64,000 nt of DNA from Thalassobacillus devorans (GCF_900176565.1 NZ_FXEH01000006.1:1240001-1304000); one strand, 5' to 3'. Shown: positions 53,142 to 62,768, counted from the stretch's first letter. Translations and numbers: made by a program. The notes: generated by a model from the letters alone, not told the origin.

Positions 53142-53319
53142 CTGTTTATCCCTCCCCCTTATAGTGGGAAGATAATTATAAAATATATGAATATAATTGT
53201 AAAGCGTTTACAATCATCCAGCCTAAAATAAATTACTTCTAAAAAGTTACAGAAGCAATAAAATGTGGTATAACTATTTGTATAAGTTTTGTTAAAATAA
53301 TTTAAAAGGGTGGATGACT

Positions 53320-56300
53320 ATGGGGAAAATTTTACATTACCGCAAAATTGTCTGGATTTTTATCTTGCTTCTCCTCTTTACCGGGATTTTTACATATTTC
53401 CAACTCCCCAAAAGAGAGATTCCTGAAATTAATGTCAACCTTACTTCCCTGTCTACAGTTTATCCAGGGGCGACACCGGAGGAAGTGGAACGTACGATTA
53501 CAACTCCTCTGGAGGAAGAAATATCAACCATTACAGGAATTGACGAAATCACCTCCGCATCAACAACCGGCTTCTCATCTGTGACCGCTTCTTTGTCAGA
53601 TAATGCTAATGCAGATATAGTCAATTCCAAAATTCAACAGGCTGTAACAAATGTTTCAAGGAATTTTCCTGAGGAAGCAGATTCTCCTGAAATAGAAACT
53701 GATCTCATGATGTCTGCAGCCGCCTCCTATCATTTATTAGCTGAAAATCATGAGGATTTCTACTCGTTGCACGAAGAATTAAGCATCTGGCAAGAAGAAC
53801 TTAAAGATATCCCTGGTATTGAAGCAGTAGAAATCAAAGGACTCCCAGACAGAGAGATTGAACTTTCTCTTGATAATGGAGCGCTCCAAGAAAATCAGCT
53901 ATCCCCTTTTCAGGTAATAGAAGCTGTAAATTCAGAGTTAGCACCGAATGCAATTGGCACCACCATGAACGATGGGAAAATTTATCAGTTAGTAGTGGAT
54001 AATATCTCTGAGATTGAAATGCTCGAAGAGATATCAATTGGTCAAAATAGTGAAGGACCCTTATATTTACGGGATGTAGGAGAAGTTGGGATGACGACCA
54101 TTAATCCACAAGATCTTATCACCTTCAATGAAAAGCCGGCTCTTTCAGTCACCCTTCTTGCAGAGGAAGGAGTGAACATGTCGGCACTTCAAGAACAAAT
54201 CAATGAAAAAGTTGAACAATTATCTTCGAGTCTACCTGAAGGAGTGGAGACAGAACAGTTCTACACGCAAAATACGATTATCGAAGAAGTTTTTACTAAC
54301 CTGCTTGTGTCATTTGGAATTTCGCTATTCTCTGTTTTTTTCATAATGATTATCGGTTTGCCAATCTCCTCCGCTATACTGGTAGGTTTAGCCGTACCTT
54401 TATCGATCATTATCGGATTAATCCCACTCCCTTATACTGGGGTTGATTTAAATCAAATTTCAATTATCGGGATGATTATAGCCATAGGAATACTTGTAGA
54501 TGATGCGATTGTAGTGAATGATAATATCCAACGGAGGTATCAGCTGGGCGATGGGCCTTTAGAAGGTACAATCAACGGCGTCAAAGAAGTAGGCATATCG
54601 ATATTGACGTCTACTTTAATGATCATATTCAGCTTTCTTCCATTAACATTTTTGTCTGGAAGCAATGGAGATTTTATCCGTGCCCTGCCAATGGTGTTAA
54701 TATTAACCATCCTGTCCTCTACGGTGATGGCATTCACATTAATTCCGACTGTCCAATACGCTCGTCATAAAAGCAAAAAAATTAAATCAAATAAGAAGAT
54801 TGGCCTGCTTGGCGGTTTATTCAATCGTTTAGAGGCCTTATACGGGGACAGAGTACTGCCAAAGGTCACAAAACGGCCTTGGTTGACAGGAGCGATTGGA
54901 CTCTTAGCATGTGTGCTATTAGCTATGCTGGTTATAAAAATTCCGTTTGAATTTTTCCCTAGCGCAGACCGCCCGGAAGTGACGGTATCCGTCACCTACC
55001 CACAAGGGACCCCCTTAGAAGAAACACAGGCTTCACTTGAAGAAATGGAATCTTACCTTTCCAGTGATGATACTGTCATTACAGAGACAGCAGTTTATGC
55101 AGGAAGCGGCCTGCCTAACCTGTTTAGTTCAGCTTTAAACAGGTCGGGAGAAAATACCGGACAAATACTTGTCCGTGTTGATCGTGATAAAACCAGTGCC
55201 ACGGCCTTTATTAATAAATGGGAAAATGACCTGCGCAATCAATTTAACGAAGCAGAAATATTCATGGATACAATAGAATCAGGTCCTCCTGCCTCACCGC
55301 CGATTGAGTTGAAAGTACAGGGACCGGAATTAGATCAGCTCCTGGAGTTATCCAAGGATATACAAAACCGCTTTGACCAATTGGAAAGCACTGAGTTGAC
55401 AACACTGGATGCTGCCAGTGAGCAACCGTTCCTCCGTTATCAGCTGGACCATGATTTACTGGCTGAAAATGGTATTGGAACCGATCAGGTAACCTCCCTT
55501 TTGCAGATTGCCAATACCGGGATACCGCTTGGTGTATTCGATAATGGAAATGATCGTTTACCTATCCAGGTAAATGTGGATGACGGAGAAGAAAATGGGG
55601 TCAATTTGGAAGAACTGCAAATTGCCAGCCAGTCTCGTACCGGCTCTATGGATAATCGTGATGCTCCTCAACAGCCTGCTACATTTTCATTAGATGAAAT
55701 TATCAGCCAGGAAGAATACACGCAGGTAGGTGCGATACCACATCTGGATGGAAAAAGGACTTTTACTTTGGAAGCCTATCCGAAAAAAGGAGAAGAGTCG
55801 AACTTTGAACAGGAAGCAAACGAACTTATTGAGGAATATCAGCAAGAGACATCTGGAGATTATCAGGTATTCCAAACGGGCGAATCGAATGCGCGAAGTG
55901 AATTCTTCGTGGAAGTGGCAAAATTATTTGTTATTGTACTTTTCCTGATTTACCTGACGCTTGCCATTCAATTCAATTCATTAAGTATGCCTTTCCTGAT
56001 AACCAGCTCCGTATTTTTAGCTGGGACTGGAGCAATAATCGGTTTATTTGTCACCGGGCAGCCGTTAAGCTTCTTAGCCGTGTTAGGTATTGTCTCTTTA
56101 TCAGGGATCGTTGTGAGAAACTCCGTCATACTGGTGGAATTTATTGAGCAGAATAAGAAGAAATACGAGTCAACTGTCGAGGCAGTCACACAGGCAGGCA
56201 AAGCAAGATTACGACCGATCATTTTGACATCTTTGACTTCTATCGCCGCTTTGACGCCAATCATTTTTTCAGGTGACGTCTTGTTCCGTCCGTTAGCAAT

Positions 56301-56394
56301 TTCAATTGTTTCTGGATTGCTTTTTTCTACCCTGCTTACACTCTTGCTGTTACCGGCTTTTTACCTTATGCTTTATCGGGTCAGAAAGCGATAA
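53320..56394 (+). CDS. RND-family efflux transporter permease
   Basis: A 1024-residue AcrB/HAE1-type permease with 12 predicted helices: TM1 near residue 10, then a large loop beginning PEINVNLTSLSTVYPGATPE, a second half starting near 540 (TVSVTYPQGTPLEE). TM4 carries GILVDDAIVVNDNIQRR with the Asp pair needed for proton relay; LSGIVVRNSVILVEFIE is the matching helix of half two. Gram-positive members such as SwrC work without an outer-membrane partner. No membrane-fusion or regulator gene is adjacent. Substrate unknown. Confidence 0.92.
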   Translation: MGKILHYRKIVWIFILLLLFTGIFTYFQLPKREIPEINVNLTSLSTVYPGATPEEVERTITTPLEEEISTITGIDEITSASTTGFSSVTASLSDNANADIVNSKIQQAVTNVSRNFPEEADSPEIETDLMMSAAASYHLLAENHEDFYSLHEELSIWQEELKDIPGIEAVEIKGLPDREIELSLDNGALQENQLSPFQVIEAVNSELAPNAIGTTMNDGKIYQLVVDNISEIEMLEEISIGQNSEGPLYLRDVGEVGMTTINPQDLITFNEKPALSVTLLAEEGVNMSALQEQINEKVEQLSSSLPEGVETEQFYTQNTIIEEVFTNLLVSFGISLFSVFFIMIIGLPISSAILVGLAVPLSIIIGLIPLPYTGVDLNQISIIGMIIAIGILVDDAIVVNDNIQRRYQLGDGPLEGTINGVKEVGISILTSTLMIIFSFLPLTFLSGSNGDFIRALPMVLILTILSSTVMAFTLIPTVQYARHKSKKIKSNKKIGLLGGLFNRLEALYGDRVLPKVTKRPWLTGAIGLLACVLLAMLVIKIPFEFFPSADRPEVTVSVTYPQGTPLEETQASLEEMESYLSSDDTVITETAVYAGSGLPNLFSSALNRSGENTGQILVRVDRDKTSATAFINKWENDLRNQFNEAEIFMDTIESGPPASPPIELKVQGPELDQLLELSKDIQNRFDQLESTELTTLDAASEQPFLRYQLDHDLLAENGIGTDQVTSLLQIANTGIPLGVFDNGNDRLPIQVNVDDGEENGVNLEELQIASQSRTGSMDNRDAPQQPATFSLDEIISQEEYTQVGAIPHLDGKRTFTLEAYPKKGEESNFEQEANELIEEYQQETSGDYQVFQTGESNARSEFFVEVAKLFVIVLFLIYLTLAIQFNSLSMPFLITSSVFLAGTGAIIGLFVTGQPLSFLAVLGIVSLSGIVVRNSVILVEFIEQNKKKYESTVEAVTQAGKARLRPIILTSLTSIAALTPIIFSGDVLFRPLAISIVSGLLFSTLLTLLLLPAFYLMLYRVRKR

Positions 56395-56430
56395 AAAAAT
56401 GTCCTTGTACTTTGGTGCAAGGACATTTTT
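56394..56430 (+). terminator. terminator of the RND gene
   Basis: AAATGTCCTTG pairs with CAAGGACATTT around a 10-nt loop, followed by TT, overlapping the end of the gene. Confidence 0.85.
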
Positions 56431-56493
56431 CATTTTCTTCCTTAATTAATTATCAGATCAGAGGTGATAATAATTAAAAAGGAGGTTGATTGT

Positions 56494-56625
56494 ATGGGAC
56501 GCGGAAAAGGATTCAAAACAAAACGTCAGAACCATGAACATGAAAAGCCTAAAACAGCTAAACGCTTTGCTGAGTCTGGAGATCAAGTAAGAAAAATACC
56601 CGAAGGCACCTCTTATAAAGAATAG
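56494..56625 (+). CDS. small basic hydrophilic protein, 43 residues
   Basis: Open frame MGRGKGFKTKRQNHEHEKPK followed by TAKRFAESGDQVRKIPEGTSYKE, with AAAGGAGG 8 nt before the ATG. Lys/Arg/Glu-rich and without hydrophobic stretches, like many small spore or DNA-binding proteins; it lies in the yppE-sspM region, so a spore protein is possible, but it is not recognised. Confidence 0.6.
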   Translation: MGRGKGFKTKRQNHEHEKPKTAKRFAESGDQVRKIPEGTSYKE

Positions 56626-56629
56626 AAAC

Positions 56630-56654
56630 AGGGACCAGTCATTGGTCCCCTTTC
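56630..56654. terminator. hairpin between small gene and yppE
   Basis: GGGACCA pairs with TGGTCCC around a 5-nt loop, between convergent genes; the U-run is weak. Confidence 0.5.
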
Positions 56655-57010
56655 CCTTCATTCCAATCTTCAAGCAGCATGTCCATAACATAATGGACAG
56701 AGCGATTAAGCTCCTTATACCGTTTCTTTTTCACATCAATGTAGTAGCTATGTAAAATTAATAGCTCTACATTTTCATGGGTCGATTTCACCTGGTTGGG
56801 ATGTACATTGACATGTTTATCCTTAACAAAATCTTCAGCGGCTGCCAGCCATTTATCATTTAACTGAAACATTGACTTCGTTTCTGTTTTGACTTTTTGA
56901 AAAAAATCATGATCATTCTTATCTACGGGTTCGGTTTCTTTCTCATACTTTATCCGCAATTCTTCTATCATGTCTTTCACTTGCTCCGTAAGTTCAACTA
57001 AATCTTTCAT
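56639..57010 (-). CDS. yppE: YppE-like protein (DUF1798)
   Basis: A 123-residue helical protein. Landmarks: LTEQVKDMIEELRIKYE near the start, MFQLNDKWLAAAEDFV (about 47-62) and LILHSYYIDVKKKRYKELN (about 88-106). It matches B. subtilis YppE, structure known, function unknown. The position with sspM, yppC and recU equals the B. subtilis order. Confidence 0.85.
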   Translation of the reverse strand: MKDLVELTEQVKDMIEELRIKYEKETEPVDKNDHDFFQKVKTETKSMFQLNDKWLAAAEDFVKDKHVNVHPNQVKSTHENVELLILHSYYIDVKKKRYKELNRSVHYVMDMLLEDWNEGKGDQ

Positions 57011-57071
57011 AAATGATTCACCCCTTCCCCTCTAGCCTACCATGCTCAGGAGAAACGGTACATGGAGACGA

Positions 57072-57353
57072 TTAAATCAGTCTGGTCTTTCTGCCCGCAA
57101 GTGAAAATGACTGATCCATGTGTAATTCTTTTTGATTCTTTTTCAGCTCTTTTATTTCTTCTCTCATCGTCAATATCTCTTCCTGTAAGCGATCAATTTC
57201 CTTCCTGTGAGCTACTGCCATTGTAAATACAACTTCATCAGCTTTTAAAGATATCTTCTGCTCCAGTCGCTGCATATCATCCATCATGTCTAGCAATGAA
57301 TGTTCGAATTGTCTTCTGGATACCCCTTTTTGTTCTAACTTTGATGAAACTCT
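57072..57353 (-). CDS. coiled-coil protein, unknown
   Basis: A 93-residue soluble protein starting MRVSSKLEQKGVSRRQFEHS. Residues about 35-80 form a strongly predicted coiled coil (ADEVVFTMAVAHRKEIDRLQ, EEILTMREEIKELKKNQ). The start at 57353 is fixed by AAAGGAGG 8 nt upstream; the longer frame lacks a site. It sits where yppF lies in B. subtilis but does not resemble that protein. Function unknown. Confidence 0.6.
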   Translation of the reverse strand, partial: RVSSKLEQKGVSRRQFEHSLLDMMDDMQRLEQKISLKADEVVFTMAVAHRKEIDRLQEEILTMREEIKELKKNQKELHMDQSFSLAGRKTRLI

Positions 57354-57518
57354 CATGCATAAAACCTCCTTTATGCTTTCTTGTACTATAAACATTCTAG
57401 CTAATTCTCCCCCTTCCTCTACAGATGACAAAACTAGAAGCTATCTTACAAAAATAGCAAAAGATAAAATTATAAAATTCGTGATTCGACAAAGAATATG
57501 ACTAAGGAGGGATGTTTC

Positions 57519-57632
57519 CATGAGTAAAAAAGAACAGAAACGTACCGAGCAACAAAATAAAAAGAACAGTAATGAAGCCAGAAAACACACAGGCAATCCG
57601 AAATTAGATGGAGAAAACCACCCAGCAACATA
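57519..57632 (+). CDS. sspM: small acid-soluble spore protein SspM-like
   Basis: A 37-residue peptide (MSKKEQKRTEQQNKKNSNEA ... GNPKLDGENHPAT). The end KLDGENHPAT aligns with KLGGPNRPST of B. subtilis SspM, and the whole is short, basic and hydrophilic. ACTAAGGAGGGATG precedes the ATG. The gene lies between yppE and yppC, the same neighbourhood as in B. subtilis. A spore DNA-associated minor protein, made in the forespore. Confidence 0.72.
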
Positions 57633-57653
57633 AAGATGAGAGGCTGAGATTAT

Positions 57654-58610
57654 TCAGCCCCTCCCCCCTGTTGAACTCATCCATTTGCTCAGCTGCATCA
57701 ATGCCTGCTTTTTTACATAATATCGTCTGGGGGCGTCATCAGGTAAAGGTAAACGGATCTGCCACCACTTTTGCTTCAACCCCCTTAAGCGGAACCAATC
57801 TTCACGAATATTGTCTTGATGCTGGACGATAGAGTAAATCTGCTGTAAGGGTGGGGCTGACGCCATCGAATCATAAAAGAATTGTTCATAATCTTTTCTG
57901 CTTCCTGTCGGTTCAACATTTAACGCAAAATCATGGAAATCCGGATAATAATCAGGATGAAACAGCATCTCTGTCAACGTGTTGCCTATAGCGATCCTTT
58001 GATCCAGGTGAGTGAAACGATAAACAGGAAGGCCGTATAATCGTCCACTTCTTACCGGCAGTAATACGACATTCAAACGAAATATAGATTCGAGCATGTA
58101 CGGCCATTGGTGGAACACTTTATGTTGATACCAAGGTTGCTGGATGACTGGATTTTCAATCACATTTTGTTCATTTATAATGAGTGCTTTTACAAGCCTT
58201 GATTTATCTTTTGTTTCCCAAAAACGAATCCATTCGTTAATCATGAATTGGGATACGTGAAACTTATCAAGGTGATGGAATAAAGGTGTCTTCCTCTCCT
58301 TTGATAGTTGGTAAAGAAGAAGCTGAGGATAAGCATCTGAAAAGATCAGCCAGTTCGCCCGCTCATAAGTAGAAAATAACATCCCCCGTTGTTTATCAGT
58401 CAATAGGGTTTTTAATGGGGATATAGCAAGATCCGTCATATTCCATCCGGCATTTCTCGATACCATACTAGCAAGGAATGCCCATCGGATCTCTCTATTT
58501 TTTAAATAAAAGTTTTGATAAGCTTTGGTTCGGGTAATATTATCCGAGTTATAACGTGCTGTTTTGTTTGTAACTTGCTGTATGATATCGCCCTTTATAT
58601 CCGAACACAT
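57654..58610 (-). CDS. yppC: YppC-like protein (DUF2515)
   Basis: A 318-residue protein matching the YppC family: SRNAGWNMTDLAISPLKTLL, YERANWLIFSDAYPQLLLYQ, PWYQHKVFHQWPYMLESIFR and NVVLLPVRSGRLYGL. Function unknown. An ATG at 58610 (MCSDIKGD) with AAAAGGATG upstream gives the length of B. subtilis YppC; the longer frame would overlap the recU promoter. Divergent from recU. A weak hairpin (57640-57666) overlaps the stop. Confidence 0.82.
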   Translation of the reverse strand: MCSDIKGDIIQQVTNKTARYNSDNITRTKAYQNFYLKNREIRWAFLASMVSRNAGWNMTDLAISPLKTLLTDKQRGMLFSTYERANWLIFSDAYPQLLLYQLSKERKTPLFHHLDKFHVSQFMINEWIRFWETKDKSRLVKALIINEQNVIENPVIQQPWYQHKVFHQWPYMLESIFRLNVVLLPVRSGRLYGLPVYRFTHLDQRIAIGNTLTEMLFHPDYYPDFHDFALNVEPTGSRKDYEQFFYDSMASAPPLQQIYSIVQHQDNIREDWFRLRGLKQKWWQIRLPLPDDAPRRYYVKKQALMQLSKWMSSTGGRG

Positions 58611-58680
58611 AAACAACATCCTTTTTTGTATATTATGTGTCTCTATCTCCGGGATATTTAGAGTAAAAAGATAATTTTTG

Positions 58681-58710
58681 TTCTCATTTTTACGTAAAAT
58701 TTGGTATGAT
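58681..58710 (+). promoter_or_regulatory. probable sigma-A promoter of recU-ponA
   Basis: TTCTCA-N18-TATGAT, about 25 nt before the recU ATG. The -10 is one base from consensus and the -35 two. Confidence 0.5.
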
Positions 58711-58734
58711 ACTCTCATGGTGGGAGGTATCATG

Positions 58735-59325
58735 ATGAATTATCCGAATGGGAAACGGGGCTCTGGTGCAAAAGCAGCCAATCCCCTAAAAAAGAAACCC
58801 GATTTCAGTAACAGGGGTATGACACTTGAGGAGGACATCAATGTAACCAATGAGTATTATTTATCGTCTAATACTGCGGTGATCCATAAAAAGCCGACCC
58901 CCGTCCAGATTGTTCGCGTCGATTACCCAAAGAGAAGCGCGGCAGTCATTAAAGAGGGCTATTTCAAGCAAGCATCTACTACAGACTATAATGGCATTTA
59001 TCGAGGCAGCTATATAGATTTTGAAGCCAAGGAAACTAGAAATAAGACTTCTTTTCCCTTGAGCAATATACATCAACATCAAATCGATCATATGAAATCA
59101 GTGCATGAGCACGGGGGCATTTGCTTTATGATCATCCGATTCACACCACATGATGAAACCTACTTCTTATCTGCTGTGAAGCTTTTTTACTGGTGGGACG
59201 AACAGAAGCAAGGAGGAAGAAAGTCCATCCCTTATTCTTATATACAAAGGAATGGAAAGCTGATTCCTTTTCACTACCAGGCACGAGTAGATTACATCAA
59301 AGTTCTTGACAAGCTTTTTTTCTAG
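58735..59325 (+). CDS. recU: Holliday junction resolvase RecU
   Basis: A 196-residue endonuclease that cuts Holliday junctions in recombination repair. Active-site residues: [16 protein letters not shown] (Glu and Asp), [20 protein letters not shown] (about 100-120: Asp, Glu, Lys). GGAGG 7 nt before the second of two ATGs sets the start. It is followed 18 nt on by ponA, the conserved recU-ponA pair. Confidence 0.96.
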   Translation: MNYPNGKRGSGAKAANPLKKKPDFSNRGMTLEEDINVTNEYYLSSNTAVIHKKPTPVQIVRVDYPKRSAAVIKEGYFKQASTTDYNGIYRGSYIDFEAKETRNKTSFPLSNIHQHQIDHMKSVHEHGGICFMIIRFTPHDETYFLSAVKLFYWWDEQKQGGRKSIPYSYIQRNGKLIPFHYQARVDYIKVLDKLFF

Positions 59326-59343
59326 AAATGGAGGAAATGAGTT

Positions 59344-62052
59344 ATGGCAAATGACAGCCAATCTCGTACAGCAAGACGAAATCAGCAAAGTAAAAAAGGT
59401 AACAAAAAACCGGTATTTAAAAAAGTGCTTCTTGCCCTTCTTATCACCGGTATTGTTCTCATGATAGTAACCGGAAGTCTATTCGCTTACTATGTTTCCA
59501 GTGCACCAGAATTGAATAAAGCGCAATTATCTGATCCTATTCCTTCTCGCGTATATGATATGAATGGTGAGCTATTTGCAGAATTAGGAAGTGAAAACAG
59601 AACTAAGATCAGTTATAGTGAACTGCCGGACGTTATGAGAGATGCGGTTCTGGCTACAGAAGATGCCCGCTTTTTTGAACACTCCGGGATCGATATCCGC
59701 AGAATCGGTGGAGCCGTGTTTAGCAACATTACATCCGGCTTTGGATCCCAGGGTGCGAGTACGATAACGCAGCAGGTAGTGAAACGCTCTTTCCTTAGCC
59801 CTGATAAAACGTTAGAGCGTAAAGTCCAGGAACAATGGCTGGCAATTAAATTGGAACAGCAATATTCCAAAGAAGAAATCTTCGAAATGTATATGAATAA
59901 AATTTATTATGACAGCGGTGCCTATGGGGTAGCCGAAGCGGCAGAGACTTACTACGGAATCACCGACCTTCAAGAGTTGACCCTGCCACAGGCTGCATTG
60001 CTTGCCGGTCTTCCTCAACGACCGGCTGCTTATAACCCTATTAAGAACCCAGAATATGCAAAAGAACGCCGTGACAGAGTATTAGACCTCATGGTTCATC
60101 ATGAAAAAATTACAGAACAAGAGGCCGAAGAAGCAAAGAGTGTAGAAATTGAAGAAATGCTTAACCCTGCGGAAAAACGCACGAACAAGTATCAAGCATT
60201 CTTAGATCAGGTCCAAAGAGAAGTAGAAGCAAAACTCGACGGGGCTGATATTTACGAAGATGGCCTTCGTATTTATACCACTGTGGAGCCGAAGGCGCAG
60301 GAGAAAGTCGAAGAATTGTTAAGTAAAGACAGCCCGCTTCCATTCCCGGATGATGAGCTGCAAACAGCGACTACTGTCGTTGATACCCAGACAGGCGCAA
60401 TACGAGCTATTGGTGGCAGCAGATCGGAAGAAGCCGGCGGGTATAATTACGCCATCCAGGGGGGCCGTCAAGCTGGTTCTACATTCAAACCTATCATGGC
60501 TTATGGTCCTGTGATAGAAAATAAAAAATGGTCAACGTATCACCAATATGATGACGATGGTCCGGTCGAATTCCCGAATGGTGATGTGATAAATAACTAC
60601 AACGATAAATATTACGGCTGGGTTTCCATGCGTGAAGCACTCTATCGCTCGTTAAATAACCCTGCAATACAAACTATTGAAGAAGTTGGGTTAGATAATG
60701 CTAAGTCCTTTGCAGAAGGGCTGGGAATCGAGTTCAAGGATGATGATATTTACCATGCGGACGCTATTGGGGGCGCTAAGACTACTGCTACTCCAAAAGA
60801 ACTCGCTGGCGCTTATGCAGCATTTGGAAATGAAGGTGTCTTCAATGAACCTTATGCAGTAGAAAAAGTTGTCCTGCCTGACGATGAGGAACTAGACTTG
60901 AAGCCGGAACCTAAAGCTGCAATGAGTAAATACACAGCCTATATGATCACAGATATGCTGAAAAGCGTCATGACCAATGATAGTGGTACAGGGCGAACTG
61001 CAAATATCTCTGGCCTGCCAGTAGCAGGTAAAACTGGAACGACAAATTCCTATGCAGAAGACGGGGGCGATGTCACTCCAGATGCCTGGTTCAATGGTTA
61101 TACTACTAACTACTCAATTTCTACCTGGACCGGTTATGGAGAAGGTAATGCCCGTGATATTGGAACCGGTAAAGATATTCCGAAACAGTTATTTAAGTCA
61201 CTAATGACAACTCTTTCTGAAGGAAAAGACACGAAAGATTTCACAATGCCTGATACAGTTAAGAGAGTGGAAGTGGAGAAAGGTTCTAATCCAGCAAAAC
61301 TCCCAAGTGATTATACTCCGGATTCAGAAATCGTAACGGAGTTATTCCATGTCGACAACATGCCGTCTGAAACATCTGAGGAGTATGACCGCCTCGATCC
61401 GGTTAAAGATCTCAAAGCCAAGTATAACGAAGATAAGCATGTGATAGATATGGCTTGGGACCACGACGATGATGTCTCATTTGAAGTTTCCGTATCCGTA
61501 GATGGGTCCGATGAACGTACTATCACGACTACCGATAAGAAGTCATTGGAAGTAACTCAAATCAATGAAGGTTCAACTTATAAATTCACAATAAGAGCTG
61601 TCGGTGATGACAGTAAGAGTGAAGGAAAATCTGTGGAAGTCACTGTCCCTGGCGGTGATGCAGAACAAGAAGAAGATACAGACGCAGAAAACCAGGATGA
61701 AGAAGAAAACGAAAATGAAGATCAAGATCAAGGCCAAGGAAACAACGGTAATAATGGCAACGGTCAAGGTAACGGTAATAATAATGGCAATGGAAGAGGA
61801 AATGGTAATGAGGATGGTGACACTGGTGACGGAGATTCTGGTGACAGTGACTCTGGTGACAGTGACACTGGTGACGGCGACTCCGGTGACGGTGACTCCG
61901 GTGACGGTGACTCCGGTGACGGTGACTCCGGTGACGGTGACTCCGGTGGCGGTGACTCCGGTGACGGGGACTCCGGTAACGGGGACTCCGGTGACGGCGA
62001 CTCCGGTGACGGCGACTCTAATGAAGATAGTAACAGTAGTCTGTTGCCATAG
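59344..62052 (+). CDS. ponA: class A penicillin-binding protein PBP1 (PonA), acidic repeat tail
   Basis: A 902-residue bifunctional peptidoglycan synthase. One helix (about 27-52); glycosyltransferase domain with EDARFFEHSGID (about 106) and GASTITQQVVKRSF; transpeptidase domain with STFK at 379-382, SLNNP near 440 and KTGTTNS at about 563. A fibronectin-III-like domain (about 690-765) follows. The last ~135 residues are acidic and low complexity, ending in repeats of Gly-Asp-Gly-Asp-Ser. The extended acidic tail is longer than in B. subtilis PBP1. Strong terminator after the gene. Encoded with recU. Confidence 0.95.
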   Translation: MANDSQSRTARRNQQSKKGNKKPVFKKVLLALLITGIVLMIVTGSLFAYYVSSAPELNKAQLSDPIPSRVYDMNGELFAELGSENRTKISYSELPDVMRDAVLATEDARFFEHSGIDIRRIGGAVFSNITSGFGSQGASTITQQVVKRSFLSPDKTLERKVQEQWLAIKLEQQYSKEEIFEMYMNKIYYDSGAYGVAEAAETYYGITDLQELTLPQAALLAGLPQRPAAYNPIKNPEYAKERRDRVLDLMVHHEKITEQEAEEAKSVEIEEMLNPAEKRTNKYQAFLDQVQREVEAKLDGADIYEDGLRIYTTVEPKAQEKVEELLSKDSPLPFPDDELQTATTVVDTQTGAIRAIGGSRSEEAGGYNYAIQGGRQAGSTFKPIMAYGPVIENKKWSTYHQYDDDGPVEFPNGDVINNYNDKYYGWVSMREALYRSLNNPAIQTIEEVGLDNAKSFAEGLGIEFKDDDIYHADAIGGAKTTATPKELAGAYAAFGNEGVFNEPYAVEKVVLPDDEELDLKPEPKAAMSKYTAYMITDMLKSVMTNDSGTGRTANISGLPVAGKTGTTNSYAEDGGDVTPDAWFNGYTTNYSISTWTGYGEGNARDIGTGKDIPKQLFKSLMTTLSEGKDTKDFTMPDTVKRVEVEKGSNPAKLPSDYTPDSEIVTELFHVDNMPSETSEEYDRLDPVKDLKAKYNEDKHVIDMAWDHDDDVSFEVSVSVDGSDERTITTTDKKSLEVTQINEGSTYKFTIRAVGDDSKSEGKSVEVTVPGGDAEQEEDTDAENQDEEENENEDQDQGQGNNGNNGNGQGNGNNNGNGRGNGNEDGDTGDGDSGDSDSGDSDTGDGDSGDGDSGDGDSGDGDSGDGDSGGGDSGDGDSGNGDSGDGDSGDGDSNEDSNSSLLP
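61815..62020 (+). repeat. 15-bp tandem repeats coding Gly-Asp-Gly-Asp-Ser in ponA tail
   Basis: The unit GGTGACGGTGACTCC and close variants (GGTGACAGTGACTCT, GGGGACTCCGGTGAC) is repeated about a dozen times. All changes keep the frame and are mostly third-base or Asp/Ser/Gly swaps. Such tracts expand and contract by slippage. Confidence 0.9.
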
Positions 62053-62078
62053 AATTTCTTAAATAATTTACCCTATAG

Positions 62079-62117
62079 AAAAGCCAGTAGCTTGTTTGTT
62101 AAGCTACTGGCTTTTTG
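62079..62117. terminator. bidirectional terminator, ponA / nth
   Basis: AAAAGCCAGTAGCTT pairs exactly with AAGCTACTGGCTTTT around a 7-nt loop, with a T-run, between convergent genes. Confidence 0.92.
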
Positions 62118-62120
62118 AAT

Positions 62121-62768
62121 TTATCTTTTTCGCATACGTTTTTTTCCTTCTCGACATATCTCAAGTAATTTACATTCCTCGCAATTAGGCCGTTGTGCTT
62201 TACAGTGATACCTGCCAAAGAAAATCATACGATGGTGTGTTTCACTCCATCTTTCCTTAGGTATTTTTCGCATCAACGTCTTCTCTACCTCTAATACAGA
62301 GTCTTTCCACCTGCAAATACCCAACCGTTTTGATACTCTTTCTACGTGGGTATCTACAGCAATAGCTGGTTCTTCAAAGGCAACAGAAGCTACCACATTG
62401 GCTGTTTTTCTTCCCACACCCGCAAGACTTTCTAATTGTTCCTTGGTCCGTGGTACCTCTCCATCAAATTTATCAAGCAGCGTCTGTGAAAGCTTCCGGA
62501 TGTTTTTCGCTTTATTCCTATATAGACCGATGGAACGAATATCTTGTTCCAATTCTTCCAAAGGTACTGCCAGGTAGTCCTCAGGGGTGCGATATTTTTT
62601 GAATAAGTCTTTTGTTACTTTATTTACTAGCGCATCCGTACATTGGGCAGAAAGTACGACGGCAATCAATAAATCAAATGGATTAGAATGATTCAACTCG
62701 CATTCAGCATGTGGGAACATTTCTTCGAAAACATCCAGGCAATACTCGATTTGTTTTTTATTGAGCAA
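62121..62768 (-). CDS. nth: endonuclease III (Nth)
   Basis: A 215-residue helix-hairpin-helix DNA glycosylase/AP lyase for oxidised pyrimidines. Catalytic Lys in LAGVGRKTANVV (about 113-124), catalytic Asp in AVDTHVERVS (about 138) and the [4Fe-4S] cluster cysteines at the C-terminus (C-x6-C-x2-C-x5-C: CKAQRPNCEECKLLEIC). Start is TTG behind GGGAGAGATGG. Lies 16 nt after dnaD, the usual dnaD-nth pair. Confidence 0.96.
   Translation of the reverse strand: MLNKKQIEYCLDVFEEMFPHAECELNHSNPFDLLIAVVLSAQCTDALVNKVTKDLFKKYRTPEDYLAVPLEELEQDIRSIGLYRNKAKNIRKLSQTLLDKFDGEVPRTKEQLESLAGVGRKTANVVASVAFEEPAIAVDTHVERVSKRLGICRWKDSVLEVEKTLMRKIPKERWSETHHRMIFFGRYHCKAQRPNCEECKLLEICREGKKRMRKR

Noticed and set aside
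57654-58733. Longer yppC start at 58733
   Set aside because: It would overlap the recU promoter; the ATG at 58610 has a ribosome site and the normal family length.
61604-62062. 152-residue frame rich in Val/Thr/Pro repeats inside ponA
   Set aside because: It is the +2 frame of the Gly-Asp-Ser repeat tract; the repeats of 15 bp create it in step with the real gene. No ribosome site.
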